Below, piece by piece: positions 1 to 6,531 of a stretch of DNA of 18,328 nucleotides. The notes below the pieces were generated by a model. The model was not told the origin of the DNA. It searched no databases and saw only the letters and a list, made by a program, of their open reading frames with translations. Both the position numbers and the translations under genes were made by a program. The stretch covers positions 1 to 18,328 of the forward strand of contig CALJLA010000188.1 in assembly GCA_937983055.1 (NCBI GenBank), written 5' to 3'. The DNA is from an uncultured Pseudomonadota bacterium. GTDB lineage: Bacteria > Pseudomonadota > Gammaproteobacteria > Burkholderiales > Eutrophovitaceae. The stretch's first letter is position 1. Each line of letters starts with the position of its first letter.

Positions 1-198
1 ATTATGTGTCACAGCGGCTTCCCCCGCGATTTTCTCTCTGTCCCCACGCGACGCTCGTGCGATGTGATGGTGATGAATCTCAGCGGGGTCAAAGTCGTTT
101 TGCCGAGCACGCCGGCCCTCGAAAAAGCGGTGCTGCCCGACGAGGCCGCGGTCGCCGGCGCGGTGCGCGAGACGCTGGCGCGCGGAGCGCGCGCATGA
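1..198 (+). CDS. 2-oxoacid dehydrogenase E1 beta subunit, C-terminal fragment (partial)
   Basis: The frame is open from the first base of the window and ends at the TGA at 196-198, so this is the 3' end of a longer gene. The last ~30 residues (TPALEKAVLPDEAAV followed by an amphipathic helix) resemble the C-terminus of thiamine-dependent E1 beta subunits of the acetoin/pyruvate/branched-chain dehydrogenase family, where a 'P-x-LEKA-x-LP' segment precedes the terminal helix. The stop overlaps the start of the next gene, a lipoyl domain protein, as ATGA, which supports this reading because E1 and lipoyl subunits are usually co-transcribed. The first ~25 residues do not resemble the family, and codon use there is less GC-biased. 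The window may begin at a contig edge, a frameshift or a rearrangement. E1 beta is inferred from a short stretch only. Confidence 0.5.
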   Translation: MMCHSGFPRDFLSVPTRRSCDVMVMNLSGVKVVLPSTPALEKAVLPDEAAVAGAVRETLARGARA

Positions 199-431
199 AA
201 GTCTCGCTCAAGCTGCCCATGTTTGGAATGAACATGGAAGAAGCGACCATCATCCGCTGGCACGCGCGCCCCGGCGATGCCTTCAGGAAAGGCGATCCGC
301 TGTACGAGATCGAGACCGAGAAGGTGACCGCGCAAGTGGAGGCGCCATGCGACGGCGTGCTGCTGGAGATAGCGGCCGACACCGATGCCACTGTCAGGGT
401 GGGCGATGTCGTGTGCCACATCCAAAGCTGA
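195..431 (+). CDS. Free-standing lipoyl (biotinyl/lipoyl-attachment) domain protein
   Basis: This 78-residue protein is a single lipoyl domain. It starts with the usual KLPMFGMNMEEATI strand and has the hairpin motif EIETEKVTAQVEAP, in which Lys43 is the expected lipoylation site. It ends with the G-x-VLL...V.VGDVV...I strands. It would act as the swinging arm carrying the acyl group between E1 and an acyltransferase in a 2-oxoacid (for example acetoin) dehydrogenase complex. Most such domains are N-terminal to a subunit-binding and catalytic E2 region. Here the protein stops after the lipoyl domain, so the acyltransferase must be encoded elsewhere. The start is fixed by the ATGA overlap with the upstream E1-beta-like gene, which implies translational coupling. 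The ETEK context favours lipoate over biotin, whose usual context is AMKM. Confidence 0.85.
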   Translation: MKVSLKLPMFGMNMEEATIIRWHARPGDAFRKGDPLYEIETEKVTAQVEAPCDGVLLEIAADTDATVRVGDVVCHIQS

Positions 432-588
432 CGCCTGCCTTGCGAACCCCGCGCCGCCCGGAGGGTTCCGACCCCGTCCCTGGCGCCCGCAACCGGCGGG
501 CTTTGCCGCATCCGCTCGCCCGCAGTTGACCGGAAGAAGGTGCGCCGCCCGTCTCACCCACGTGACACCTGCAATCGGATATCGAATA
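432..588. other. Intergenic region after the lipoyl gene
   Basis: I see no convincing gene here. A small hairpin (GCCCGC at 485-490, loop AACCG, GCGGGC at 496-501, then TTT) could be a weak terminator for the dehydrogenase operon, but the T tract is only three bases. The rest precedes promoter box A at 589-622. Confidence 0.4.
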
Positions 589-622
589 CGTAGGGAATCT
601 GTAACCCCTCAAGAGTTATGGT
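589..622 (+). promoter_or_regulatory. Promoter box A: tandem heptamers plus -10 (SARP-type architecture)
   Basis: CGTAGGG (589-595) and TGTAACC (600-606) start exactly 11 bp apart. They are followed after 10 bp by TATGGT (617-622), a plausible -10 hexamer. The layout is identical to the sites at 4987-5020 and 5583-5616. The first heptamer is the least perfect of the three sites. SARP regulators (OmpR-like domain plus BTAD) are known to bind heptamers repeated every 11 bp beside the -10 box, and such a regulator is encoded at 1717-4947. Predicted transcription would begin near 629, about 350 nt before the next clear gene at 981. Confidence 0.6.
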
Positions 623-628
623 GGTCGC

Positions 629-980
629 GTCGTATGCATCGCAAGCTGTCCGCGATGGGGTCCGCCGCGAAAGGCGGGGGCTTCCGCGGCCCGGCAGGCG
701 GGTCGGATCGTCCGGAAATCCGAGCAGTCCCGCGGCCAGGCCGAAGCGACGCGCCGAGAGGTGAGTACCCAGGGGCGCGGCGCTTGCGCGGCGGCAAGGC
801 AGTCGGCTATAGAAGCATTACAAGTACGAAGCAGCAGAACAAGATGGTCAGGGGCGACAAGGCATCGTCCCTCATCCGACGCGATGCACACGAATGGGGC
901 CTGCGAGCCATGCTGAAGAGGGCGAAAGCCGGCGCGGCAGCGGGTCCGGTGACCATCCAACTTCGTACGGAGGCAATGCG
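629..980 (+). other. Long leader between box A and the repeat-protein gene
   Basis: This ~350 nt stretch lies between the predicted start from box A and the gene at 981. An open frame from ATG 634 runs to a TGA at 982-984, overlapping the next start as ATGA. It would encode 116 arginine-, glycine- and serine-rich residues with many A-ending codons, no recognisable domain and no ribosome site at ATG 634. I favour a long untranslated leader, but a small coupled gene cannot be excluded. I see no riboswitch that I can name. Confidence 0.3.
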
Positions 981-1298
981 ATGAAAACCAAACTGACGGC
1001 GATTCTGCTGGGAGCGTGCGGCGCGATGATGCTGTCCGGCGCAGTGGTCGCGGGCGAGATCAAGTCGCGCAGCGCCGATGAGTGCTACCAGGACCTGATG
1101 CGCACCTGGAAATCCGGCAGCGGCGAGCGGGTGGCGGTGCGTACGCGGGCGGCCGACGACGCCCAGGCCGACCTGATGCGAGACTGGGCTGCGCCGGCGT
1201 CCGGCCAGCCGGGCAAACTGGCGCAATCGCGCACCTCGGACGATGCTTACGACGACCTGATGCGGGCGTCGTTCGCCATCGCCAACGTCAAGAAATAG
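981..1298 (+). CDS. Secreted small protein with three D-L-M-R repeats
   Basis: This 105-residue protein starts at ATG 981 with a good ribosome site (ACGGAGGC at 967-974). It begins with a typical signal peptide: MKTK, a hydrophobic stretch to about residue 22, and probable cleavage after VVAG near residue 25. The mature part carries three copies of one motif: RSADECYQDLMR (30-41), RAADDAQADLMR (56-67) and RTSDDAYDDLMR (84-95). The consensus is R-[SAT]-[AS]-D-[DE]-x-[YQ]-x-D-L-M-R at spacings of 26 and 28 residues. The first two copies are followed by a Trp two residues on. I do not recognise a family. The repeats could be short amphipathic helices or small binding or processing units. It sits downstream of box A and upstream of two terminators, so it is probably a monocistronic export product under the neighbouring BTAD regulator. 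Confidence 0.8.
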   Translation: MKTKLTAILLGACGAMMLSGAVVAGEIKSRSADECYQDLMRTWKSGSGERVAVRTRAADDAQADLMRDWAAPASGQPGKLAQSRTSDDAYDDLMRASFAIANVKK

Positions 1299-1309
1299 AT
1301 CGAGGCGGC

Positions 1310-1368
1310 GAGGGCGCTGCCGCAGCCGTGCTTTCTCAGGGGCGCGGATGGCGGCGGCGCCCTCTTTT
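1310..1368 (+). terminator. Rho-independent terminator after the repeat-protein gene
   Basis: GAGGGCGCTGCCGC (1310-1323) pairs with GCGGCGGCGCCCTC (1351-1364) with one mismatch across a 27-nt loop, followed by TTTT. It lies 11 bases after the stop of the gene at 981-1298. Confidence 0.7.
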
Positions 1369-1374
1369 GTGCCT

Positions 1375-1425
1375 GGCGGCCGCCTCGCCGGGTCCCTCTC
1401 CTTGCGGGGAGGCCGCCGCTTTTTG
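1375..1425 (+). terminator. Second terminator-like hairpin
   Basis: GCGGCCGCCTC (1376-1386) can pair with GAGGCCGCCGC (1409-1419) with one mismatch, followed by five T's. In tandem with the hairpin at 1310-1368 it would isolate the repeat-protein transcript from the regulator gene. Confidence 0.6.
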
Positions 1426-1716
1426 ATGGAAATCCCTTGCGCCTGCACCCCTGAGGCGTAACCTGAATTTTCTGGGCTGCCTTGAGGGAGCCCTGACAGT
1501 CGGCAGTTGAGAAGCTTGGGTTGTGCGTTGCTCTGGAGGGGAGCAGTTGCGCAGGCGAAGTGAATCAGCACCGATAGGATCAGGTCGTCTGTCGGCGCTG
1601 GAAACTGGACCAGGCCGCTCGGGGTGGCATTGGGCGGTGCCACGCGGCAAGTTCGCCGGTGTCGCGGGCGCCGGTCTGCGCGCAGCGGGACCAGCCACCG
1701 CTTGCGCAATCTAGCC
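1426..1716. other. Upstream region of the BTAD regulator gene
   Basis: I see no gene here. A weak promoter-like pair, TTGCGC (1437-1442) and TAACCT (1459-1464) with a 16-bp spacer, is the best candidate for the regulator's promoter. It lacks the tandem heptamers of boxes A-C, so autoregulation through that box is not supported by the sequence. Confidence 0.25.
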
Positions 1717-4700
1717 ATGGCTGCCAAGCGCCCCCAACTGGCCAAACTGACGCGGCCGCGTCTCCACAAAGCCGTCGCCCGTGAGCGCCTGTTCGCGTCG
1801 CTGGACGAAGCGCATGCGCAAAAGTCCGCGATCTGCGTGGTCGGTCCCCCGGGCGCGGGCAAGACCACGCTGGTCGCAAGCTGGCTGGACGCGCGCCGCG
1901 TGCCCGGCATCTGGTACCAGGTCGATGTCGGCGACGCCGATTTGTCCACCTTCTTTTACTACCTGTGCGAGGCGGCAAGGCCGTTCGGACGGCGGGGGCA
2001 GCGCGCCCTGCCTCTTCTGACCCCTGAGTACATGCACGACATCAAGGGCTTTGGTCGCAGATTCTTTCGCGATCTGTTCGCGCGCCTGCCGGCCGGAACG
2101 GCGCTGGCACTGGATAACTATCAGGAAACGGCCGACAGCCCTGCCTTTCACCAGATCGTCTCGGACGCGGTCGACGAGATCCCTCCAGGCGCCACGCTCA
2201 TCGTGGTCAGCCGGCGCGACCCACCCGATTGCTATGCGCGGCTGATCGCCAACGAGCGGGTGGCCTTTCTCGACTGGGAGGATCTCAAGCTGACGCTGGA
2301 CGAGGCACGCGCGATCGCCAGCCTGCGGGCTCCCGTTCCGGAGCAAGCCCTGCGGGAGATGCATGTACAGAATGCTGGCTGGGCTGCGGGCCTGACGCTG
2401 ATGCTGGAGAGCTTCCGCAGGAATGCGGAACCGGAGCCGCTGCCGCTGACCGGCCGAGACGCGATTTTCGAGTACTTCGCCGCGCAGATCTTCTCGAGAA
2501 TAGATGCCGGCACGCAGCGATTCCTGGTGGCCACCGCCATCCTGCCGCACGTGCCGGTTACGCTCGCACGCGAGCTGACCGGCCACCCGGATTCGGAAAA
2601 GATTCTCGACGATCTTTATCGACGCCACCTGTTCACGCATCGGCGCAGCGCGAGCGAGCCGCACTACTGGTACCACGCACTGTTCCGGACATTCCTGCAG
2701 TCTCAGGCCGAATCCATTCTGGGCGCAGGCGAGGTACTGCGGCTGGGCCGGCAGGCCGCTGCGCTGCTCGAAGCCCGGGGGGATTTCGAGCACGCGATCA
2801 CGCTTTACGCCGACGCCGGTGAATGGGAATCTGCGCGCCGACTCATCGAAAAGCACGCGCCCTCGGTGCTGTCGCTCGGGCGCGGGCAAACGCTGAGGGA
2901 CTGGATCGCCAGGCTTCCGGCAGTGCTGTTGGAGAGCTCCCCCTGGCTGCAGTTCTGGCTGGGCGCCTCGTGGATACCCATCGACCAGCCGGAAGCCCGA
3001 CGGTACCTGGAGCAGGCGCATGCCAACTTCGTGTCCACCGCGCATGTCAACGGCCAGGGCCTGACCGCTGCGGCCATCATCGAGAGCTACTTCTACGAGT
3101 GGTCGGACTTCGGTGAGATGGGGCGATGGGTAGAAGAGCTGGACGGACTGCTCGACAGCGTGACGTTCGAAGACGAATCGGGCGCGGAAACGCGTGTGTA
3201 CACCAGCATGCTGCTCGGCATCCTGTACGTGGCGCCGGAGCATCCTCGACGCGCGGAAGTGGTGCGGCAGGTGAGCAAGATTCTCGACGAGGAACGCGAT
3301 GCCAATCGCTGCGTGGCGACCGGCATGATGCTGCTGAGCTACAGCAACCTGGTCTGCGACATGGCCATGGGGGCGCGCGTGCTGGCGACGATCAAGCCGC
3401 AACTGCTGCGGCCGGAAATCACGCCTTTCAACCTGGTCTGGTGGTACCTGCGCGAGGGTTACTACCACATGATCAAGGGAGACTATGACGCGGCAAAAGA
3501 GGCGCTCGACCGCGCAGTGTCGATCGGCGAGACGCACGGACTTCAGGGCGCCCGCAGGACCTCGATTCTGATCGCGAGCTATCAGATCTCGTGCCACGCG
3601 ATGCTGGGCGACGTGCGGGGCGCCCGAACCTGGTACCAGCGCGTGGTCGACATGGCCGACCAGCGTCGCCCGATGGATGAACTTCATCTCGCGCAGTCGA
3701 GAGTGCACGTGGAATGCGCGGCTGCGAACTACGAGTACATTGCGGGCGCTGCAGAACACCTTATCGACGCGGCCATGCGCACCGGCCAGCGCTATATCCA
3801 GATGCTGTCGGTCGAGCACGCGGCCACCGCGTACGCAATCCTGGGGTGGCGGACCGAGTTCGATCGCACGCGCAGGCGCCTGGTCGAGATGGTGTCGGGG
3901 ACCTGCTTCGGCTTTCTCGAGTGTCAGGCGAAGTTTCTGGACGCCGTGATTGCTTTGCGCGAAGGTGCCGTCGAGCGGGCGCCGGGTCTGATCAGGGCAG
4001 CGCTGGATTTTGCCCGGGACAGGCAGTTTGAATATCCGCAGATGGCGAGATACTCGATCACGACCGGCGACGTTCTGGCCGAGGCATTCCGGCTGGGGAT
4101 AGAAACAGACTACGCGACGCAGATCGTGCGGCGTTACCAGGTGGCGCCGCCAAAGCGTGCGCCCCGATCATGGCCCTGGCCGGTGCGCGTGTACACCCTG
4201 GGGCGTTTCGCGATCGAACTGGATGGCGAGACGCTGGAGTTCCACGGCAAGGCGCCGAGAAAGCCGCTTTCGCTGCTGAAGGCGCTGATTGCGCTGGGCG
4301 CGGAACGGGTGCCATCCGAGCGGCTGACGGATGTGCTCTGGCCCGAGGAGGATGCGGACCGTGCGGCAAAGGCGCTGGACGTTAACCTGGTCAGGCTGCG
4401 TCGTTTGCTCGCGCGGCCGGATGCGATCTCCGTTGCGGAAGACCAGATCAGCCTGAACCGCAACCTCTGCTGGCTGGACACCTGGGAGTTCGAGAAGCAG
4501 CTCGGCAGCTTGGACGAGTTGCTGGCCCGCACTGATGGCGCCGCGCAACTCCCGGCGCAACTCGCCGGCGCCTTCGAGATCTATTGCGGCGAATTCCTGC
4601 CAGGGGACATCGAGTCCGCCTGGACATTGAAGCAGCGCGAGCGGCTGCGCGCGCTTTTCTGCCGGCTGGTCGAGCGGGCGGGAGCGCAGCTGGAGGCCGC

Positions 4701-4947
4701 TGGCGACTGGGCACCCGCCATCGAGTGCTATCAAAGAGGCCTGGAGATCGACGACCTGGTGGAAAGTTTCTATCTCGGCCTGATGCGCAGCTACCGGTCT
4801 ATGGGCCGCACCGCCGACGCGCTGGCCGCCTATCGCCGCTTGCGCCGCCTGCTGTCCGTCGTGCTGGGGGTTTCGCCTTCCGAAGAAAGTCAGCGACTGG
4901 CGTGCAGCCTGCAAGCCGACAATCCCGCAAGGTTCGATCTGGAATAG
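1717..4947 (+). CDS. MalT-like STAND ATPase / SARP-BTAD transcriptional regulator
   Basis: This 1,076-residue regulator opens like MalT-family activators (LAKLTRPRLHKAVARERLF). It then has a Walker A motif GPPGAGKTT (43-51), a Walker B-like ALALDNYQE (129-137) and LIVVSRRDPP. The winged-helix signature HYWYHALFRTFLQ follows at 316-328. Residues ~340-810 are an all-helical repeat (TPR-like) region, the usual inducer-sensing part. MalT itself ends in a LuxR helix-turn-helix. Here the output is an OmpR-like winged helix (from about residue 823, VRVYTLGRFAIELDG...LLKALIALG...ERLTDVLWP...ALDVNLVRLRRLL) followed by a BTAD domain (~925-1060, with CGEFLPG and ...AIECYQRGLEIDDLVESFYLGLMRSY). This is the SARP/AfsR output module placed C-terminally. 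ATG 1717 fits family homology, although no strong ribosome site is visible. A GTG at 1624 would add 31 unrelated residues. It probably activates boxes A, B and C around it. The ligand is unknown. Confidence 0.9.
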   Translation: MAAKRPQLAKLTRPRLHKAVARERLFASLDEAHAQKSAICVVGPPGAGKTTLVASWLDARRVPGIWYQVDVGDADLSTFFYYLCEAARPFGRRGQRALPLLTPEYMHDIKGFGRRFFRDLFARLPAGTALALDNYQETADSPAFHQIVSDAVDEIPPGATLIVVSRRDPPDCYARLIANERVAFLDWEDLKLTLDEARAIASLRAPVPEQALREMHVQNAGWAAGLTLMLESFRRNAEPEPLPLTGRDAIFEYFAAQIFSRIDAGTQRFLVATAILPHVPVTLARELTGHPDSEKILDDLYRRHLFTHRRSASEPHYWYHALFRTFLQSQAESILGAGEVLRLGRQAAALLEARGDFEHAITLYADAGEWESARRLIEKHAPSVLSLGRGQTLRDWIARLPAVLLESSPWLQFWLGASWIPIDQPEARRYLEQAHANFVSTAHVNGQGLTAAAIIESYFYEWSDFGEMGRWVEELDGLLDSVTFEDESGAETRVYTSMLLGILYVAPEHPRRAEVVRQVSKILDEERDANRCVATGMMLLSYSNLVCDMAMGARVLATIKPQLLRPEITPFNLVWWYLREGYYHMIKGDYDAAKEALDRAVSIGETHGLQGARRTSILIASYQISCHAMLGDVRGARTWYQRVVDMADQRRPMDELHLAQSRVHVECAAANYEYIAGAAEHLIDAAMRTGQRYIQMLSVEHAATAYAILGWRTEFDRTRRRLVEMVSGTCFGFLECQAKFLDAVIALREGAVERAPGLIRAALDFARDRQFEYPQMARYSITTGDVLAEAFRLGIETDYATQIVRRYQVAPPKRAPRSWPWPVRVYTLGRFAIELDGETLEFHGKAPRKPLSLLKALIALGAERVPSERLTDVLWPEEDADRAAKALDVNLVRLRRLLARPDAISVAEDQISLNRNLCWLDTWEFEKQLGSLDELLARTDGAAQLPAQLAGAFEIYCGEFLPGDIESAWTLKQRERLRALFCRLVERAGAQLEAAGDWAPAIECYQRGLEIDDLVESFYLGLMRSYRSMGRTADALAAYRRLRRLLSVVLGVSPSEESQRLACSLQADNPARFDLE

Positions 4948-4986
4948 TGTCCGTCCGTCTGGCCGCTGCTCGTCAGGTTGTGCATC

Positions 4987-5020
4987 TGTAGGCGATATGT
5001 AGCCGGCTACGCCTTAGCCT
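4987..5020 (+). promoter_or_regulatory. Promoter box B: tandem heptamers plus -10 (SARP-type architecture)
   Basis: TGTAGGC (4987-4993) and TGTAGCC (4998-5004) are direct repeats 11 bp apart, followed after 10 bp by TAGCCT (5015-5020). The expected start of transcription is about 36 nt upstream of ATG 5064. There is no good -35 hexamer, which suits an activator-dependent promoter. It starts 40 bp after the stop codon of the BTAD regulator gene. Confidence 0.7.
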
Positions 5021-5063
5021 GTGAGTTCGCAGGAACGAGCTTGCCCACAGGGAGGAAGATCGA

Positions 5064-5564
5064 ATGGGTATATCCAGAGGTTTGCTCGTGGCAGCCGTTG
5101 CAGCCGCCGGCTTAGCCGCGACGCCGTCGGCATTGGCCGGCGAGCGCGGCAAGTTCGTCGGTCATTCGGTTCTGATGGTCACCAAGTTCAACAAGTTCGA
5201 TGCGCCGGAAGGCCACCCTTACAAGGCGGCGCTGTCGGGCGAGCTCGATGGCCTGCTGTTTCACAACGGCGGCGGCCATCGCCTGGACAAACTGCTGGAT
5301 CGCGCCCATTACATCGTCCAGTGGGTCGGGGATGCCGGGTCCGGCACCGCCTACTGCATGAAGACCTTCACCACCGCCGAAGGTCACAAGCTGTTTGCGC
5401 GCTGCGATTCGTTGAACAACCCGAAGGGGGCGACCGGTATGGTTACGCTGCTAGGCGGCACCGGGCCGTTCGCCGGCATCAAGGGCAAGGGTAAGTTCAA
5501 CTTCGTAGGGGTGACCGACCGGGTGTTCTGGGACGACATCGAATGGGAGTGGGAAACGCCCTGA
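5064..5564 (+). CDS. Secreted barrel-like protein 1 of the array (AOC-barrel-like)
   Basis: This 166-residue protein starts at ATG 5064 behind a strong ribosome site (GGGAGGAAG, 5050-5058). The signal peptide is MGISRGLLVAAVAAAGLA with probable cleavage after SALA (residue 25). The mature region is beta-rich with alternating hydrophobic strands and the motif LLGGTGPFAGIKGKGKFNF near the C-terminus. That motif is shared with the genes at 5963, 6532 and 7122 and resembles the GGTG(K)F.G..G.G turn of allene-oxide-cyclase-barrel-like and related bacterial domains. Two cysteines lie in AYCMK and ARCDS. An enzymatic role is not evident. It may bind a small ligand in the periplasm or outside the cell. 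It is the first gene after promoter box B. The family assignment rests on motif resemblance only. Confidence 0.75.
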   Translation: MGISRGLLVAAVAAAGLAATPSALAGERGKFVGHSVLMVTKFNKFDAPEGHPYKAALSGELDGLLFHNGGGHRLDKLLDRAHYIVQWVGDAGSGTAYCMKTFTTAEGHKLFARCDSLNNPKGATGMVTLLGGTGPFAGIKGKGKFNFVGVTDRVFWDDIEWEWETP

Positions 5565-5582
5565 GGCGGCGCGTTGCGAATC

Positions 5583-5616
5583 TGTAGGCGATTTGTAACC
5601 GGCCCGCAGCTAGGCT
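5583..5616 (+). promoter_or_regulatory. Promoter box C: tandem heptamers plus -10 (SARP-type architecture)
   Basis: TGTAGGC (5583-5589) and TGTAACC (5594-5600) are 11 bp apart, followed after 10 bp by TAGGCT (5611-5616). The site matches box B in 16 of its first 18 positions. It begins 18 bp after the stop of the previous gene and would start transcription about 20 nt before the ATG at 5643. Confidence 0.7.
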
Positions 5617-5642
5617 GTAGGTGAACGGCGGGGAGGGGCCGA

Positions 5643-5834
5643 ATGGAAAGCTTCATCGTTCGGATCTATCGCCGTGGCGACCGGCCCGGAAGCGAGGTGT
5701 CCGGGCTGGTGGAAAGGGTCGGCGATGGGACGCGTCGGGCTTTTGCCACAAGCAAGGAGTTGTGGGCATTTCTCGCGGGGCCGCCGCAAAGTGCGAGACC
5801 ACACAGGCCAGCGCCGGCTCGCCGAAAGAACTGA
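5643..5834 (+). CDS. Small conserved-type protein (FIVRIYRR family-like), cytoplasmic
   Basis: This 63-residue protein starts at ATG 5643 behind a purine-rich ribosome site (GGGGAGGGG, 5630-5638). The first ~45 residues (ESFIVRIYRRG...VSGLVERVGDGTRRAFATSKELWAFL) resemble small proteobacterial hypothetical proteins of the pattern FVVRIYRR...GxVE.....R.AF...ELW.IL, which have no known function. The last ~18 residues are proline- and arginine-rich and look like a disordered tail. It has no signal peptide, unlike its neighbours. It has its own promoter (box C) and a strong terminator at 5871-5903, so it forms a single-gene unit inside the secreted-protein array. A regulatory or adaptor role is possible but not shown. 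Confidence 0.75.
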   Translation: MESFIVRIYRRGDRPGSEVSGLVERVGDGTRRAFATSKELWAFLAGPPQSARPHRPAPARRKN

Positions 5835-5870
5835 CGAATTCTCTCCTGATAATCCACCGATGCGTGGATG

Positions 5871-5903
5871 CGGCCGGGGTCCGGGACCCCCGGCCGTTTT
5901 TTT
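5871..5903 (+). terminator. Strong Rho-independent terminator
   Basis: CGGCCGGGG (5871-5879) pairs perfectly with CCCCGGCCG (5888-5896), and the stem can extend inward through GTC/GAC. Seven T's follow (5897-5903). It ends the unit that starts at box C. Confidence 0.9.
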
Positions 5904-5962
5904 GCGACAAGCAGGCGCAAACGGGCACTCGCGCGGCGCCTGCGCTGTGAGGAGGGCAGGCA

Positions 5963-6439
5963 ATGGATACGAATGCACTGAGAAAGGTCGTCGTGCTCGC
6001 GGCAGCCGCGCTCGTATGCGCAGGGCCAGTTTCGGCTTTCGCGGCCAGATGTGCCGGAACAAACATCAACAACCTTGTTTCCTGGGAACAGACCGAAATA
6101 GCCAAGGGGACCACGCTTGCCACGCTGCGAATTACCAGCGTGACGGTGGCCGACGACCACGGTGCGCCTTATCACCTGGTCTCGGGCGAGTGCATCGGAA
6201 CGTTCCTCAACACGCCAGACGGCAAGACCACCGCCACCGGCTACTGCGCGCGTCGCGACAAGGACGGCGACGTGCTGAACGAGGAGTGGGTTTCCACTGA
6301 AAGCGGTGGGTCGAAAGGCACTTGGAAGCTCGCCGGCGGCACCGGCAAGTTCGCGCGGGCGGCCGGCACGGCGCAGTGGGAGTTCAGTCAGCTGCAGGGG
6401 AAGTCGGCCGCCGTTCGCTGGGTGGGCGACTGCAAGTAG
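5963..6439 (+). CDS. Secreted barrel-like protein 2 of the array (four-cysteine type)
   Basis: This 158-residue protein starts at ATG 5963 with ribosome site GAGGAGGG (5950-5957). The signal peptide runs to about residue 27 (VSAFA, then ARCAG). The mature region has KGTTLATLRITSVT, a SGECIG turn, TPDGKT, GYCARRDKDGD and GTWKLAGGTGKFARAAGTAQWEF, and ends in WVGDCK. Four cysteines (RCAG, GECIG, GYCAR, GDCK) align with those of the gene at 7122, suggesting two conserved disulfides in an exported barrel. These two are the closest pair in the array. The family looks like AOC-barrel-like bacterial secreted proteins; function unknown. Only ~60 bases separate it from the upstream terminator and I see no good promoter there, so read-through from box B or C, or a weak local promoter, must drive it. 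Confidence 0.75.
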   Translation: MDTNALRKVVVLAAAALVCAGPVSAFAARCAGTNINNLVSWEQTEIAKGTTLATLRITSVTVADDHGAPYHLVSGECIGTFLNTPDGKTTATGYCARRDKDGDVLNEEWVSTESGGSKGTWKLAGGTGKFARAAGTAQWEFSQLQGKSAAVRWVGDCK

Positions 6440-6531
6440 CGAACAGGCGAGGCTGCGCGCGCATCGGGTCGCGGCCGCGCAGCCCGCAACGAGCGGTCGA
6501 TCCGGGGGCAGACATCGAATCGGAGGGTTCA

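Noticed and set aside
634..984. 116-codon plus-strand frame annotated as a gene
   Set aside because: Composition is low-complexity Arg/Gly/Ser with many A-ending codons, there is no ribosome site and no domain. It is kept only as a possibility within the leader finding.
1437..1464. A fourth regulator box before the BTAD gene (GCGTAACC at 1457-1463)
   Set aside because: There is no matching heptamer 11 bp upstream and no T-A-N-N-N-T box 10 bp downstream. At most it is a weak ordinary promoter.
1711..3819. A 702-codon open frame on the minus strand
   Set aside because: It mirrors the regulator gene in a GC-rich region. Its translation has no domain and is rich in Arg, His and Gln, as expected for an antisense shadow, while the plus strand encodes clear MalT and BTAD motifs.
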